In this document: one piece after another, positions 44,776 through 54,279 of the stretch
Numbering within the stretch: the stretch's first letter is position 1
Layout: each line of letters starts with the position of its first letter
Origin: an uncultured Coriobacteriaceae bacterium
Lineage (GTDB): Bacteria; Actinomycetota; Coriobacteriia; Coriobacteriales; Eggerthellaceae
Reading direction: 5' to 3'
Length of the DNA stretch: 64,000 nt
Assembly (NCBI GenBank): GCA_900539675.1
Contig: UQDJ01000003.1
Location: 12,172 to 76,171 of the forward strand
Notes under the pieces: model-generated
The model's input: only the letters and a program-made list of their open reading frames with translations
What the model was told of the DNA's origin: nothing
Databases searched by the model: none
Position numbers and translations under genes: made by a program

Positions 44776-47700
44776 TTGGTAACGAATTCTATAAATGATA
44801 GTCTTACTGCTATGGAAAAACAAAGTTTACAGAGCCAAAAGACGCTCGACAAATACATTTTAGAAAACACCCCAGAGCGAACCCGTAATCGTTACCATCT
44901 GCTCAAGCAGTATGCCGAAACTCATGATTTCGGAGTACTGGATGAAGATGTGGTGGTTATTGATACGGAAACGACAGGGTTTTCCTTTAATCACGATGAA
45001 CTTATCCAGATTGCTGCAGCCCGCATGGTTAAAGGCGAAGTGGTGGATTGGTATGTCACATTCGTAAATCCCGGAAAAACTATTCCGGAGGATGTGGCTC
45101 ATCTAACCAATATCAGTAATAACGATGTTGCTGATGCCCCAGATCCCGACACGGCCCTTGCCGGGCTGGTTGAATTTGTGGGCACATCGGATGTCGTTGC
45201 TCACAATGCCAACTTCGACCGTACATTTTGCACTAAGCGCGAAGCAGGCGCAGCGCTGAAAGAAAATCGTTGGATTGATTCACTCGATTTAGCGCGTATC
45301 GCTCTTCCAAGGTTTACGTCTCATCGTTTGCTTGATCTCGTTCGTGCATTTGGGGGCCCTGAGTCTACCCATCGAGCAGATGATGATGTTGCAGCAACCT
45401 GTATGGTGTATCGCGTTCTATTGGCGGCGGTTGCAATGTTACCACAGCGCCTTATTTGCACAATTGGTCGTATGAGCAATGTTGAAGAATGGAATACGGT
45501 ATACGTATTCCAGCAATTAGCGGATCCAGAAGAGTGGCAAAAGAGCGAAAACGCTGAATACAATCTCCGTTTGGCTCGTAAGGATTCTCTGACGAAAAAC
45601 TTTAACCCCATGCGACCGGATGCCAATAGTCCAGCTAGCGGAGTAACAGCTAATCCTTTAAAGCAAAGTGAAGCACAAGCTGCAACGTCGGCAGCTGCTC
45701 AAGCATATGCTGCAGAAATGATTTCAGCAGTATATGACGAATCAGGCAATGTGGTAGAAGGTTACGTTGAGCAGAATGTTGAATACAACGAGTCTTCAGA
45801 ACAGCTAAACCAAGCATGTCCACGCGTACTGAACTTCGTTAGTGATGACGTAATTGCTCAGGCGTTTTCCGCTCAGGGTCTTTTAGGCCAGGTATATAAC
45901 GACTATGAACCGCGCGATGAGCAGCGTGCCATGGCACTAGCGGTCCATAGTGCTCTGTCTCACTCGCGCAATTTGGCGGTTGAGGCGGGCACTGGTGTAG
46001 GCAAATCAATGGCGTATCTCATTCCTCTGGTGTATGCCGCCAAGGAAAATGGGATCACCGTTGGAGTAGCTACAAAAACTAATGCATTATTAGATCAGCT
46101 GGTAAATAAGGAATTGCCTCTACTGGCACAACAGCTGGGCATTACCTATGCGCCTCTGAAAGGGTTTAGTCACTATCCCTGTCTGCGCAAGATAGAAAAT
46201 GTCATAAAACAAGGTCCGCGCACTATTGAGTATAAAAAGCAGCTGATTAATCAAGCACCATCCCTAGCAGCATTGCTTTCATTTGTGGAACAAAGTGATT
46301 ACGACGATATGGATGCACTCAAGATTGATTATCGCGCCATCCCTCGTCGTCGTATTACCACGAATAGTGCAGAATGTCTGCGCCGAAAGTGTCCATTCTT
46401 TGGACGTTCGTGTTTTGTGCATGGTGCTCGGGAACAAGCACAGCGATGCGATGTGGTAGTCACCAATCACAGCTTGTTGTTTTGGGATAGTCGCTTTGAT
46501 GGTGGTTTACTGCCGCCAATTCGCTATTGGGTGGTAGACGAAGCCCATGGTGCTGAAGCTGAAGCGCGTCGGGCATTTTCACTTTCGGTATCCTCTGAAA
46601 AGGTAACCGGATTTGTGCAACGCCTTACCGGACAGGGTAGCGGTAATGTTTTAGTGCGCGTTAAGCGCAGTGCACAAGCTCCTGAAGAAGGGCAAGCGCT
46701 CTATGATGCCCTTATTGAAAAGGCGCAAACGTGCGCTGGTGCGTTTGCTATTGCAGCGGGAGAATTCTGTTTAGGCGTGAAAGAGCTGTTGCTGTTCGAC
46801 TCAAAATCGAAATCGCGTGGTTATGAGAAGTTCGATTTATGGCTCAATGATGAAATACGCCACGGAGACACATTTAGAGGAGTAGCAAATCGAGCAAAAT
46901 CCCTCTATGAAACGCTTGAAAAGCTCATCAAGGCTCTCCGTGATATTGTTGCTTATGCTGAGCAGATGGATGATAACTCTGCAGCACAGCGCGAATTGGC
47001 TTTGGTGGCATTAGAGCTACGCGAACTATACGATACGCTGGAAATCATGTTCTTCCGCGAAAGCGATAATTTGGTGTACTCCGTACGTCTTAATAGAAGT
47101 AAGTCCACGTTAGACGAAGAATTTATAGTGCAACCTCTCGATGTGGGAGTAACTCTTAACGAATCGCTTTATGCTGAAACTCGTAGTGTGGTTTATACAT
47201 CGGCAACGCTTACGATAGATGGCCAATTTGATGCCTTCAATCGTGCAGTAGGCTTAAATGAGAGTGAAGAATCGCAGGCAGATACCTTGCAGGTAGATTC
47301 GAGCTATGACTTTGATCACCAAATGAAGGTGTTTGTGCCCACCGATATGCCAGAACCGCAAGATCCAAACTATTTATCAGCCCTGGAACATTTCCTGATT
47401 CGCTTACACGTTGCGCAGCAGGGATCCCTTTTAACCCTGTTTACCAACCGTCGAGAAATGGAAGCATGTTTTGATGAAGTGCGACCAGCGCTGAAAGATG
47501 AAGATCTGCGCCTGGTATGTCAAAAATGGGGTGTCTCAGTTAAAGGGCTTAAGGATGACTTCTTGAAAGATGAGCACCTAAGCCTTTTCGCGCTTAAGAG
47601 TTTCTGGGAGGGTTTTGATGCTCCAGGTGCAACATTGAAGGGTGTGGTAATTCCGAAACTCCCGTTTGGATTGCCTACTGATCCGTTATCGTGCGAGCGC

Positions 47701-47952
47701 CAGCAGCGCGACGACCGCGCATGGTCTCACTATTCGCTGCCAGCAGCAGTTATTGAAGTAAAACAAGCAGTTGGCCGTCTTATTAGAACAGCAACTGATT
47801 CGGGTATTGTGGTATTGGCAGATAAGCGCCTAATTACAAAATCGTACGGTAAAAAATTCTTAAATTCCCTTCCGAGTCATAATATCTCATTTGAAACATG
47901 CGATCAGATTATTGAAGAGGTAGCAGCGCGCAACCGTGGCACGCAAGAATAA
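44776..47952 (+). CDS. dinG: DinG-type helicase fused to an N-terminal DEDDh exonuclease
   Basis: 1058 residues. Residues ~50-220 are a DnaQ-like 3'-5' exonuclease with all motifs: VVIDTETTG, HNANFD and HRADDDVA. From ~365 an XPD/DinG superfamily 2 helicase follows: Walker A EAGTGVGKSMAYL (~415), DEAH box VVDEAHG (~590), and the C-terminal motif QAVGRLIR (~1005). Between them Cys-x64-Cys-x4-Cys-x6-Cys (~472-550) resembles the E. coli DinG 4Fe-4S spacing. TTG at 44776 has AAGGGG 7 bases upstream; an ATG at 44812 is an alternative without a ribosome site. It probably unwinds and trims DNA in repair. The next gene overlaps its end by 17 bases. Confidence 0.9.
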   Translation: MVTNSINDSLTAMEKQSLQSQKTLDKYILENTPERTRNRYHLLKQYAETHDFGVLDEDVVVIDTETTGFSFNHDELIQIAAARMVKGEVVDWYVTFVNPGKTIPEDVAHLTNISNNDVADAPDPDTALAGLVEFVGTSDVVAHNANFDRTFCTKREAGAALKENRWIDSLDLARIALPRFTSHRLLDLVRAFGGPESTHRADDDVAATCMVYRVLLAAVAMLPQRLICTIGRMSNVEEWNTVYVFQQLADPEEWQKSENAEYNLRLARKDSLTKNFNPMRPDANSPASGVTANPLKQSEAQAATSAAAQAYAAEMISAVYDESGNVVEGYVEQNVEYNESSEQLNQACPRVLNFVSDDVIAQAFSAQGLLGQVYNDYEPRDEQRAMALAVHSALSHSRNLAVEAGTGVGKSMAYLIPLVYAAKENGITVGVATKTNALLDQLVNKELPLLAQQLGITYAPLKGFSHYPCLRKIENVIKQGPRTIEYKKQLINQAPSLAALLSFVEQSDYDDMDALKIDYRAIPRRRITTNSAECLRRKCPFFGRSCFVHGAREQAQRCDVVVTNHSLLFWDSRFDGGLLPPIRYWVVDEAHGAEAEARRAFSLSVSSEKVTGFVQRLTGQGSGNVLVRVKRSAQAPEEGQALYDALIEKAQTCAGAFAIAAGEFCLGVKELLLFDSKSKSRGYEKFDLWLNDEIRHGDTFRGVANRAKSLYETLEKLIKALRDIVAYAEQMDDNSAAQRELALVALELRELYDTLEIMFFRESDNLVYSVRLNRSKSTLDEEFIVQPLDVGVTLNESLYAETRSVVYTSATLTIDGQFDAFNRAVGLNESEESQADTLQVDSSYDFDHQMKVFVPTDMPEPQDPNYLSALEHFLIRLHVAQQGSLLTLFTNRREMEACFDEVRPALKDEDLRLVCQKWGVSVKGLKDDFLKDEHLSLFALKSFWEGFDAPGATLKGVVIPKLPFGLPTDPLSCERQQRDDRAWSHYSLPAAVIEVKQAVGRLIRTATDSGIVVLADKRLITKSYGKKFLNSLPSHNISFETCDQIIEEVAARNRGTQE

Positions 47953-49228
47953 GCAACATAATCAACAAGGAGCTCCTAAAGGGTTAGGCCAAAAAGAGAA
48001 AAAATTCTTACATCTTAAAGAATTCTCTAATGGCAAACCCAATGAGCTTTCTCTGAATGTGCTTGAACAGAAAGCGGCATCACTCGATGAGCCGCCGCGT
48101 CGTGGACTACGTGGTTGGCTGGATCGCCATCGTGAACGCAAACAAGCAAAAGCCATGGATGCATCGCATAGGTCCACTGACGAGTCTCGCAAAAAATCTC
48201 ATCGAAGTGTTAAAAGCAGCAAACACGCAAACAAAGTCACAACCCCAAAGAAACATGCATCATTTATTGGCGCAGACTATGAAGCTGAAGTGGCGTTACG
48301 ACAGAAACGTCGTCGTCGCTATCGCCGTTTTAGTATTGCTGTAGTGGCCATGATATGCGTTGGCTTACTGGGTACTGCGGGTTATTGGTATTACCAAGAA
48401 CAGCAGCGTCTTAGTACGAGCATCGGTGTTTTACGTGAAGCATGCGATATTATTGCGAAAAGTGACAATACAACAGTGGCTATAGATGAATTCTTTCAGC
48501 AAAGTTTTAATGACGACACCGTGTCAACAGCGAAAGATTTAAAGACTAAGATTCCAGCCGCTAAGGATCAGTTGGAATCAGCGCGCGTGTATGCGCAAAA
48601 GGCTGAAAACGAATTGGACGGGTCACAAAAAGATAAAGAAGCAGCTCAGCGTACCCTTTCTACGATTGCTTCACGTGAAACAATTCTCAATGTCGCTGAT
48701 GAGCGTCTTGCTGATGACATTCAAGCTAAGCAAGCACTCGACTCAATGAATGAAGCTCAGGGAGATATAGAAGAAGGAAATGCACTGTTGGCCCAAGCCG
48801 CCAAAGTGGTGTCTGATACCAATGAAGCGAACGTTGGAAAATCGACCGAATATACCACTTCTGCAAAAGGGAAGTTTGAAGAAGCGAAACAGAAGTTGGA
48901 AGACACCCAACAGCTATATCCTCGTGCTGATTTGAGTACGGTGAAAGCCTATGTAGATAAGAAAAGTACCGCAGCAGGCGAAGCTTTGGCATCAAATGCT
49001 GCCATCTTGCTTCAAGATAAAGCTACCGCTGAAGCGCATAACGATGCATACAATCAAGCTGACGATGAAGCAACGCAAATGGCACAAAGTTTGCCTCAGA
49101 ACCTGACGGACTTAATCGTACAGGCGTATTCCCAACATCAAGAGAGTATGGTTAACGAATATAACAATGCCCGTGCTGATGCTGCTTCGCATGATGCATT
49201 TTTGAGACAGTATTTAAAAAATGGGTAA
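47936..49228 (+). CDS. Single-pass membrane protein with basic tail and coiled coil
   Basis: 430 residues, not recognised. Residues ~1-130 are very basic and polar, ending RQKRRRRYRRFS. One membrane helix (~132-152, IAVVAMICVGLLGTAGYWYY) follows. The remaining ~275 residues are a predicted extracytoplasmic coiled coil rich in Ala, Glu, Lys and Asp (YAQKAENELDGSQKDKEAAQ-like), resembling septation-ring or wall-spanning proteins only in general build. GTG start inside the dinG end (17-base overlap), so translation is coupled. An intragenic parS lies at 48667-48682. Confidence 0.78.
   Translation: MARKNKQHNQQGAPKGLGQKEKKFLHLKEFSNGKPNELSLNVLEQKAASLDEPPRRGLRGWLDRHRERKQAKAMDASHRSTDESRKKSHRSVKSSKHANKVTTPKKHASFIGADYEAEVALRQKRRRRYRRFSIAVVAMICVGLLGTAGYWYYQEQQRLSTSIGVLREACDIIAKSDNTTVAIDEFFQQSFNDDTVSTAKDLKTKIPAAKDQLESARVYAQKAENELDGSQKDKEAAQRTLSTIASRETILNVADERLADDIQAKQALDSMNEAQGDIEEGNALLAQAAKVVSDTNEANVGKSTEYTTSAKGKFEEAKQKLEDTQQLYPRADLSTVKAYVDKKSTAAGEALASNAAILLQDKATAEAHNDAYNQADDEATQMAQSLPQNLTDLIVQAYSQHQESMVNEYNNARADAASHDAFLRQYLKNG
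48667..48682. promoter_or_regulatory. parS: Intragenic parS, ~9 kb right of parA
   Basis: TGCTTCACGTGAAACA, 15/16 with the palindromic core intact, within codons for Ala-Ser-Arg-Glu-Thr. Confidence 0.75.
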
Positions 49229-49554
49229 AAGCGAACTATGCCTAACAAGTTCGGTCAATCGTGGTTTTAGTGGTTTAACGTGAAAAGTTCTTTGAGGGAT
49301 AGCAGGGTGAAGTTTTCTTTGGAGTGGTTACTTGTGTGACACGTGATGTATGGTTTTCGACCTGTTGTGAGGTTTTGATAATAAAACGAGGGTATAAACC
49401 CGTAGAAAATATGAAGAAACCGCGAACCGGTTCAACGATAGAGCGCCATGATACTTGAAGGTTCTGCTTAAAACCTTAAATGGCGTATACTTAAAAAGAG
49501 TGTAACAAATAGGGGATTCCGTCCGTCTGAGCGCGAATAATAAAGGGGCTCTTT
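49229..49554. promoter_or_regulatory. Promoter region of the 49555 gene
   Basis: 326 bases, no gene. A nested inverted repeat, CGCCAT (49444-49449)/ATGGCG (49480-49485) enclosing AAGGTT/AACCTT (49458-49463, 49472-49477), abuts a -10 candidate TATACT (49486-49491). A separate palindrome GAACCGGTTC is at 49424-49433. Operator-like layout; inference. Confidence 0.5.
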
Positions 49555-52500
49555 ATGGCTGAAATAATCAATGATGTTGCTCATCTGTCCCAAGAAATTG
49601 GGCCTCATCCGGCAGGGACTGAGGAAGAACAGCAAGCCGCATTGTACTTGGCAGGTAAATTACAGAAAGAATCAGGCTTTACTCCTGTCATTGAGGACTT
49701 CCGGTGCATTACCAACGAACAGATACCGCGTATCGTGTGCTTCTTGGTTGCGCTTGTTGCCATCATTGTTTCTATCGTGGTACCGGTAGCGGCAATTCCT
49801 TGTTTTATCGTGACGTTGATTGCGGCAGTTCTCTATGGCTTAGAACTCTTTAAAAAGCCTGTTATTTCGCGCTTATTACACACGGGGGCCAGTCAAAATG
49901 TAGTTGCAAAATATCAGCCCACCATCGAAGGCGGCGTTATGCGCCACCGTAAAGTGGTTTTGATTGCTAACTACGATAGCGGCAAAGCTTTAAAACTCGA
50001 ACAGTCTCCCATAGCAAAGCTGTTGCCCTATTTCGAAAAAGTAACCGCTGGTGCACTAGCTGCTGCAGTAATTCTTCTCTTTTTCCGTATGACGGTTTTT
50101 GCAGGCGACACCGGAGCGGCTTCGTCGGTACTTACGGCGCTGCTGGTTATCTGTGCAATTTTATGTGTCCTACCGGTTGTTCGCTCAGTTTTGCACATCA
50201 TTGCACCCTTTAGTTATTCGGCCAATAACAATGCATCGGGCGTTGCTGTATTGATGGACGTTGCTCGTCAGGTTGGTAATGGTCTGGTAAGTAATGAGGA
50301 ATTAGCTGCTCGTGGTGCCCAGGAAGGTACCACCGTGCATGGCGAAGATGCTGCTCGAGCTGCAAATGTGGTTCCGCAAGGAGCTTCGCTTGATTATGAA
50401 GCAGACTTAAATCCTCAGGAATCTTTGGCGGCTGCCAAGGCGGCCATTGCGGCACTTACCGGTAAACCAATCGCCGGCAAAGTACCAGTGACGGACGTTT
50501 CGTCGCGCCTGGTGAAAGGTGGCGGTTTGGAACCGGTTGATGAAGAAGCGGTATCGAGCGTGCACTTTGAAGTAAGCGATACGCCGCAACCACGTCAACC
50601 TAAACCTACGCGTTTTCGCACCATGGTGCCGCTAAATGATGAACCGCAGCGTGATGCAGGAGAAAACGGGGAGGTGCCATCTCCCGAGGATCAATCGGAT
50701 GCTGGATCGTCGGTACCGCAAACACCGGTTGAACATTTACAACAAGAAGCGGCGGAAGCTGAAGCTCGATCCAATGAATCGTTTGAACGTCCCGTACCCA
50801 TGGGCGCAAACAATGGTGGTGTTGCCAGTGGCCTTGCATCTGGTATGGGGGCTGGCGCGCCAGGTGCTGGTATGGCAGGTGCTGGTATGGCAGGTGCCTC
50901 TGCGGTATCGGGAAATCCTTTTAATACCTCTGGGGATAAAACCCCCGCGTGGGCAAAAGCAGCTCAAGAAAAGGCTCGTGCTCACAAGAAGCCAAACGAT
51001 AAACCTCAGCGAGTGCAACGTTCACGTTATGCTGACACTCTTGCAGCACAATTAACCGAAGAAGCCATTGAAAGGCAAAGCGGCAGCGAAGTACCTGATC
51101 GTGCTTTTGGTGCTAGCGCACCTAATGCCAACGGACAGGGCAGCGTTAATGAAGGCACTACTGCAGTAGATACTTCAGCAGTGTCTACCCATGAGGGGTC
51201 TCAATCGACGGTACAAAAAGATCCTGCTACTATGACGCCGCTCGAAGCGTTGCGTAATGAAATCGAATCCTTTGAAGCACCAAAGATTTCGGAAGAAACT
51301 CAAGCGGTGCTCGATAGCATGGATGAATCAAATACCCCAGAGACCCCTGCGGGCGTAATGACTCAGACCCAGCCTGTGGTTCATCAGACCAGTTATGCCA
51401 GTGAACCCAGTCAACGCACTAATGTTGGCATAAACGTGAATAATCAGGGGATCGAACAGGCTGCTGGAAAAGTTCCAGCACAAAGCACGATTAATGCTCA
51501 TGGGCAGGCGACCCAGCAGGGAATTAAGCAACCGGTAGATAGTGCGCCCGAGCAAGGCATGACCCACAATGCTCAGCAATCATCTACTGATACAGAACAA
51601 ACCGCTCAACAAAAGGCAGTTATTGTACCTGACCAGGATGCTCAGCAAACTCTTACCAATTCAGGCGAGCAGGTTATGAGTACCTCCGTGTCGTCAGATA
51701 CCGATGCCGCTACACAGGCGGAATCTGGTCATGGCCATATGCATAATGGTTTCACGTCACGTGCCATTCGCAAATCCGCTAACAATGTGGGTCATGCATT
51801 CGCGTCCCGCTTAAAGGCGGTAACAACCCGTAAGAATCATGCAAGTGAAGAGCCAACAGACCAGCTTGATAGCAACACGATAGCAACTGCTGCGGATAAC
51901 GCGAATACACAACCGAGCGCCCCGGTAGTTCCTATGGCGTCTCCAGAAGATGCTCAAGCACAGCAAAATGCCAAGACATCTCCCAATGAAACGGCTGCGA
52001 TTTCGCCCATAGATGTTTCTCGTTTTATGAATAAGGAAACAACAGACGAACCTTCGGGACAATCATATGATCAAGCGTCTCAGTCTGGTGCTTATGTGGA
52101 TGGGTATGCAGACGATGTTGAGTTATATGCCGGCCAAGATGATTCGACAATGATGACAGACTATGGCGACGCCTATAATGCAGACACCTTCTCAGGTTAT
52201 GATGGGTATGATGACTACAGCACACCTGAAGAAGAGGAAACCCAACGTGTTTCGAAAACTGCAATTCAGCAGGCTATTCATGAAGCAGATACCATAGACT
52301 CTGCATCTGTCACTTCGTCTGGCTCTACCGGTTCTGCTGCCACTGCAGGTTCGCCAGTGATGTCACCTTCTTCTCCTGCATCAGTTGTTCCCACTGCAGC
52401 ACCAGCTGAACCAAGTGCCCCAGAACCTACCGGCGCACAGAGGGCGACGACACAAAAGCGCTCTGCTTCGCCTATTGTGGGAATGGAAGACATGCTGCCG

Positions 52501-54069
52501 CAGGTTCCTATGGATTCCGCTCCTAATAAGCAGGCAAAACGCCAAGTTATCGTATTGCCCGATGTGGTAGCCACACACGATGGAACTTCCGACAACACCA
52601 AGCAACGTGCTCCTATGGCGGAAACCAATAACGATACCCATGCGGGATCGAAAGCGCTGCTGTCTAATATGCTTCCGGAAATCAGTGCCACTGATGCACC
52701 GACGGACCACGTTGATCCTGTAGCTGCCGCAAAACACGACTCGTTTGGACTTGATTTGCCAGATTTGGGTACTGAATCAGCACCGCGCAATTCAGCCGTT
52801 TCAGCTACAGGCTCATTTTCTACAGTGGGTGCTACGGGTTCGTTTGCTCCGGTTGGCGATGAATTAGTGGCAGATATTGATCCTGAAGATCGCTACATTG
52901 AAGATGCGGATGATTCTGCATACGATATGGAATATACCGAAAACGGAGCATATGCAGGTGAAGGCTATGTCGACATGCCTAAATCGCGCGTGGGCAGGCT
53001 GTTTGGTAAGTTCCGTTCTAAGAAAAAGAAGCACGAGGCAGAAGAGCCATCTCTGAGCAGCTGGGTAAATGTTGACGAAAACTATACTGCTCGCAGCGTG
53101 GGTAAAGCCCGTGGTGATTGGTCAAGCTTCCGTGAAGATAGCAAATTCGAACAAGGAATGGATCAAACTACGCAATTAGATCCACGATCTGCTGCTGAAC
53201 ATGGTAACAGCGGTATTTCTACAAATGGCGTCAATAATGACGGTTTTGTTGACGTTGATTATCACGAAACGGATTTCAACAATCGCCGTGATTGGAATGG
53301 TGGCGCATTTTCGCTGAGTCGTTTACGCAAATCACGAAAAGGCGAAGCAGGTGAAGTAGGCGAAGCTGCTCCTAGTGCTGATTATGCTCAAGAATATCCG
53401 GCTGCTGTTCCGGTTGATGAAACTGCCGATATGGGTACCTACGACGCATCTCGCGATGCATCTCACCCGGAGCACCCGTTCGGTGTGAATGCCCAGCAGT
53501 ATGCGCAAGACGGGATGCATCCAGACAACGTGATTGATGCGAACATGCAGCACCGTATGGATGGCAATTCTGAAACGGCTGAACAGATCAATCGCGAACT
53601 GCGCAAGCTGCAGGATTTCCGTCACCCTGATATCAATACAGAAGTATGGTTTGTTGCACTAGGCGCAGAACAGTATTCTCATTCGGGTATCAATGCTTTC
53701 TTGGATGCGCATGCTGAAGAATTAAAGGGCGCCATTATTGTTAATCTTGAGGCGCTGGGTGCCGGCACGCTTTCCTGTATTGAGCGTGAAGGAAGTTTCA
53801 AGTCGTATAAACCTTCTTCTCGCATCAAGCGCTTTACTCGCCAGGCAAGCGAACGCACGGGTATAGGATTCCGCGTGGCTACATTAAATCACCGCGAAAC
53901 CCCGGCAACTGAAGCAATGGCTCGTGGTATTCAAGCCTTTACTATTGCGGGTATGGCGGATGGTGACACAGCTTTGTATTCGGCTGAAAACGATATTCTT
54001 GAAAACGTAGATGAAGGCGCACTGCAGGATGCATCGAAGTTTGTCATGGGAATCTTAAAGAGCATTTAG
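49555..54069 (+). CDS. Giant membrane protein: M28 peptidase-like fold split by a ~1,100-residue disordered insertion
   Basis: 1504 residues. The N-terminal ~245 match the first half of an M28 (Zn aminopeptidase) domain: GPHPAGTEEEQQAALYLAG, LIANYDSG (~139), SANNNASGVAVLMDVAR (~222). The domain is interrupted by membrane segments at ~60-95 and ~160-210. The second half reappears at ~1345-1504: VWFVALGAEQYSHSGINAF (~1364), IVNLEALGAG (~1396), LYSAENDILENVD (~1473). Between them lies a low-complexity, acidic, Gln/Ser/Thr/Ala-rich stretch with GAGMAGAGMAGA repeats. The usual metal-binding His, Asp, Glu, Asp and His positions read Asn, Asn, Gln (in AEQ), Glu and Ser, so it is probably catalytically inactive. 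Ribosome site AAAGGGG. Role unknown. Confidence 0.82.
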   Translation: MAEIINDVAHLSQEIGPHPAGTEEEQQAALYLAGKLQKESGFTPVIEDFRCITNEQIPRIVCFLVALVAIIVSIVVPVAAIPCFIVTLIAAVLYGLELFKKPVISRLLHTGASQNVVAKYQPTIEGGVMRHRKVVLIANYDSGKALKLEQSPIAKLLPYFEKVTAGALAAAVILLFFRMTVFAGDTGAASSVLTALLVICAILCVLPVVRSVLHIIAPFSYSANNNASGVAVLMDVARQVGNGLVSNEELAARGAQEGTTVHGEDAARAANVVPQGASLDYEADLNPQESLAAAKAAIAALTGKPIAGKVPVTDVSSRLVKGGGLEPVDEEAVSSVHFEVSDTPQPRQPKPTRFRTMVPLNDEPQRDAGENGEVPSPEDQSDAGSSVPQTPVEHLQQEAAEAEARSNESFERPVPMGANNGGVASGLASGMGAGAPGAGMAGAGMAGASAVSGNPFNTSGDKTPAWAKAAQEKARAHKKPNDKPQRVQRSRYADTLAAQLTEEAIERQSGSEVPDRAFGASAPNANGQGSVNEGTTAVDTSAVSTHEGSQSTVQKDPATMTPLEALRNEIESFEAPKISEETQAVLDSMDESNTPETPAGVMTQTQPVVHQTSYASEPSQRTNVGINVNNQGIEQAAGKVPAQSTINAHGQATQQGIKQPVDSAPEQGMTHNAQQSSTDTEQTAQQKAVIVPDQDAQQTLTNSGEQVMSTSVSSDTDAATQAESGHGHMHNGFTSRAIRKSANNVGHAFASRLKAVTTRKNHASEEPTDQLDSNTIATAADNANTQPSAPVVPMASPEDAQAQQNAKTSPNETAAISPIDVSRFMNKETTDEPSGQSYDQASQSGAYVDGYADDVELYAGQDDSTMMTDYGDAYNADTFSGYDGYDDYSTPEEEETQRVSKTAIQQAIHEADTIDSASVTSSGSTGSAATAGSPVMSPSSPASVVPTAAPAEPSAPEPTGAQRATTQKRSASPIVGMEDMLPQVPMDSAPNKQAKRQVIVLPDVVATHDGTSDNTKQRAPMAETNNDTHAGSKALLSNMLPEISATDAPTDHVDPVAAAKHDSFGLDLPDLGTESAPRNSAVSATGSFSTVGATGSFAPVGDELVADIDPEDRYIEDADDSAYDMEYTENGAYAGEGYVDMPKSRVGRLFGKFRSKKKKHEAEEPSLSSWVNVDENYTARSVGKARGDWSSFREDSKFEQGMDQTTQLDPRSAAEHGNSGISTNGVNNDGFVDVDYHETDFNNRRDWNGGAFSLSRLRKSRKGEAGEVGEAAPSADYAQEYPAAVPVDETADMGTYDASRDASHPEHPFGVNAQQYAQDGMHPDNVIDANMQHRMDGNSETAEQINRELRKLQDFRHPDINTEVWFVALGAEQYSHSGINAFLDAHAEELKGAIIVNLEALGAGTLSCIEREGSFKSYKPSSRIKRFTRQASERTGIGFRVATLNHRETPATEAMARGIQAFTIAGMADGDTALYSAENDILENVDEGALQDASKFVMGILKSI

Positions 54070-54111
54070 TTGTAGTGCTGAGCGGGGATTTACCAGGCAA
54101 ACCTAAAGCGG

Positions 54112-54159
54112 TTAAAAACGCGATCAAATAACAGCGTTTTATCGGTAAAAACGCGATCG
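54112..54159. repeat. Short direct repeats after the giant gene
   Basis: TAAAAACGCGATC occurs near 54112 and again near 54147, just before the terminator. Confidence 0.55.
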
Positions 54160-54171
54160 TTAAAAACTAAA

Positions 54172-54203
54172 ACAAAAGCGCTTCCTTTCAGAAGCGCTTT
54201 TGT
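54172..54203. terminator. Bidirectional terminator between the giant gene and ldh
   Basis: 13-base arms ACAAAAGCGCTTC/GAAGCGCTTTTGT around a 6-base loop, between convergent genes. Confidence 0.85.
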
Positions 54204-54279
54204 AATTAGATAGCGAGGATATAGAGGGCAACACGTTTTTGTAATTTGAGAAGCTATAGAAGGCAATAGCCAAGAAGTG

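Noticed and set aside
48427..48442. Another parS-like site, TGTTTTACGTGAAGCA
   Set aside because: Only 14/16 and the central CACGTG palindrome is broken, so ParB binding is unlikely.
52278..52790. Leftward 170-codon frame inside the giant gene
   Set aside because: Antisense of a low-complexity Ala/Ser/Thr/Pro-rich segment; no start signals.
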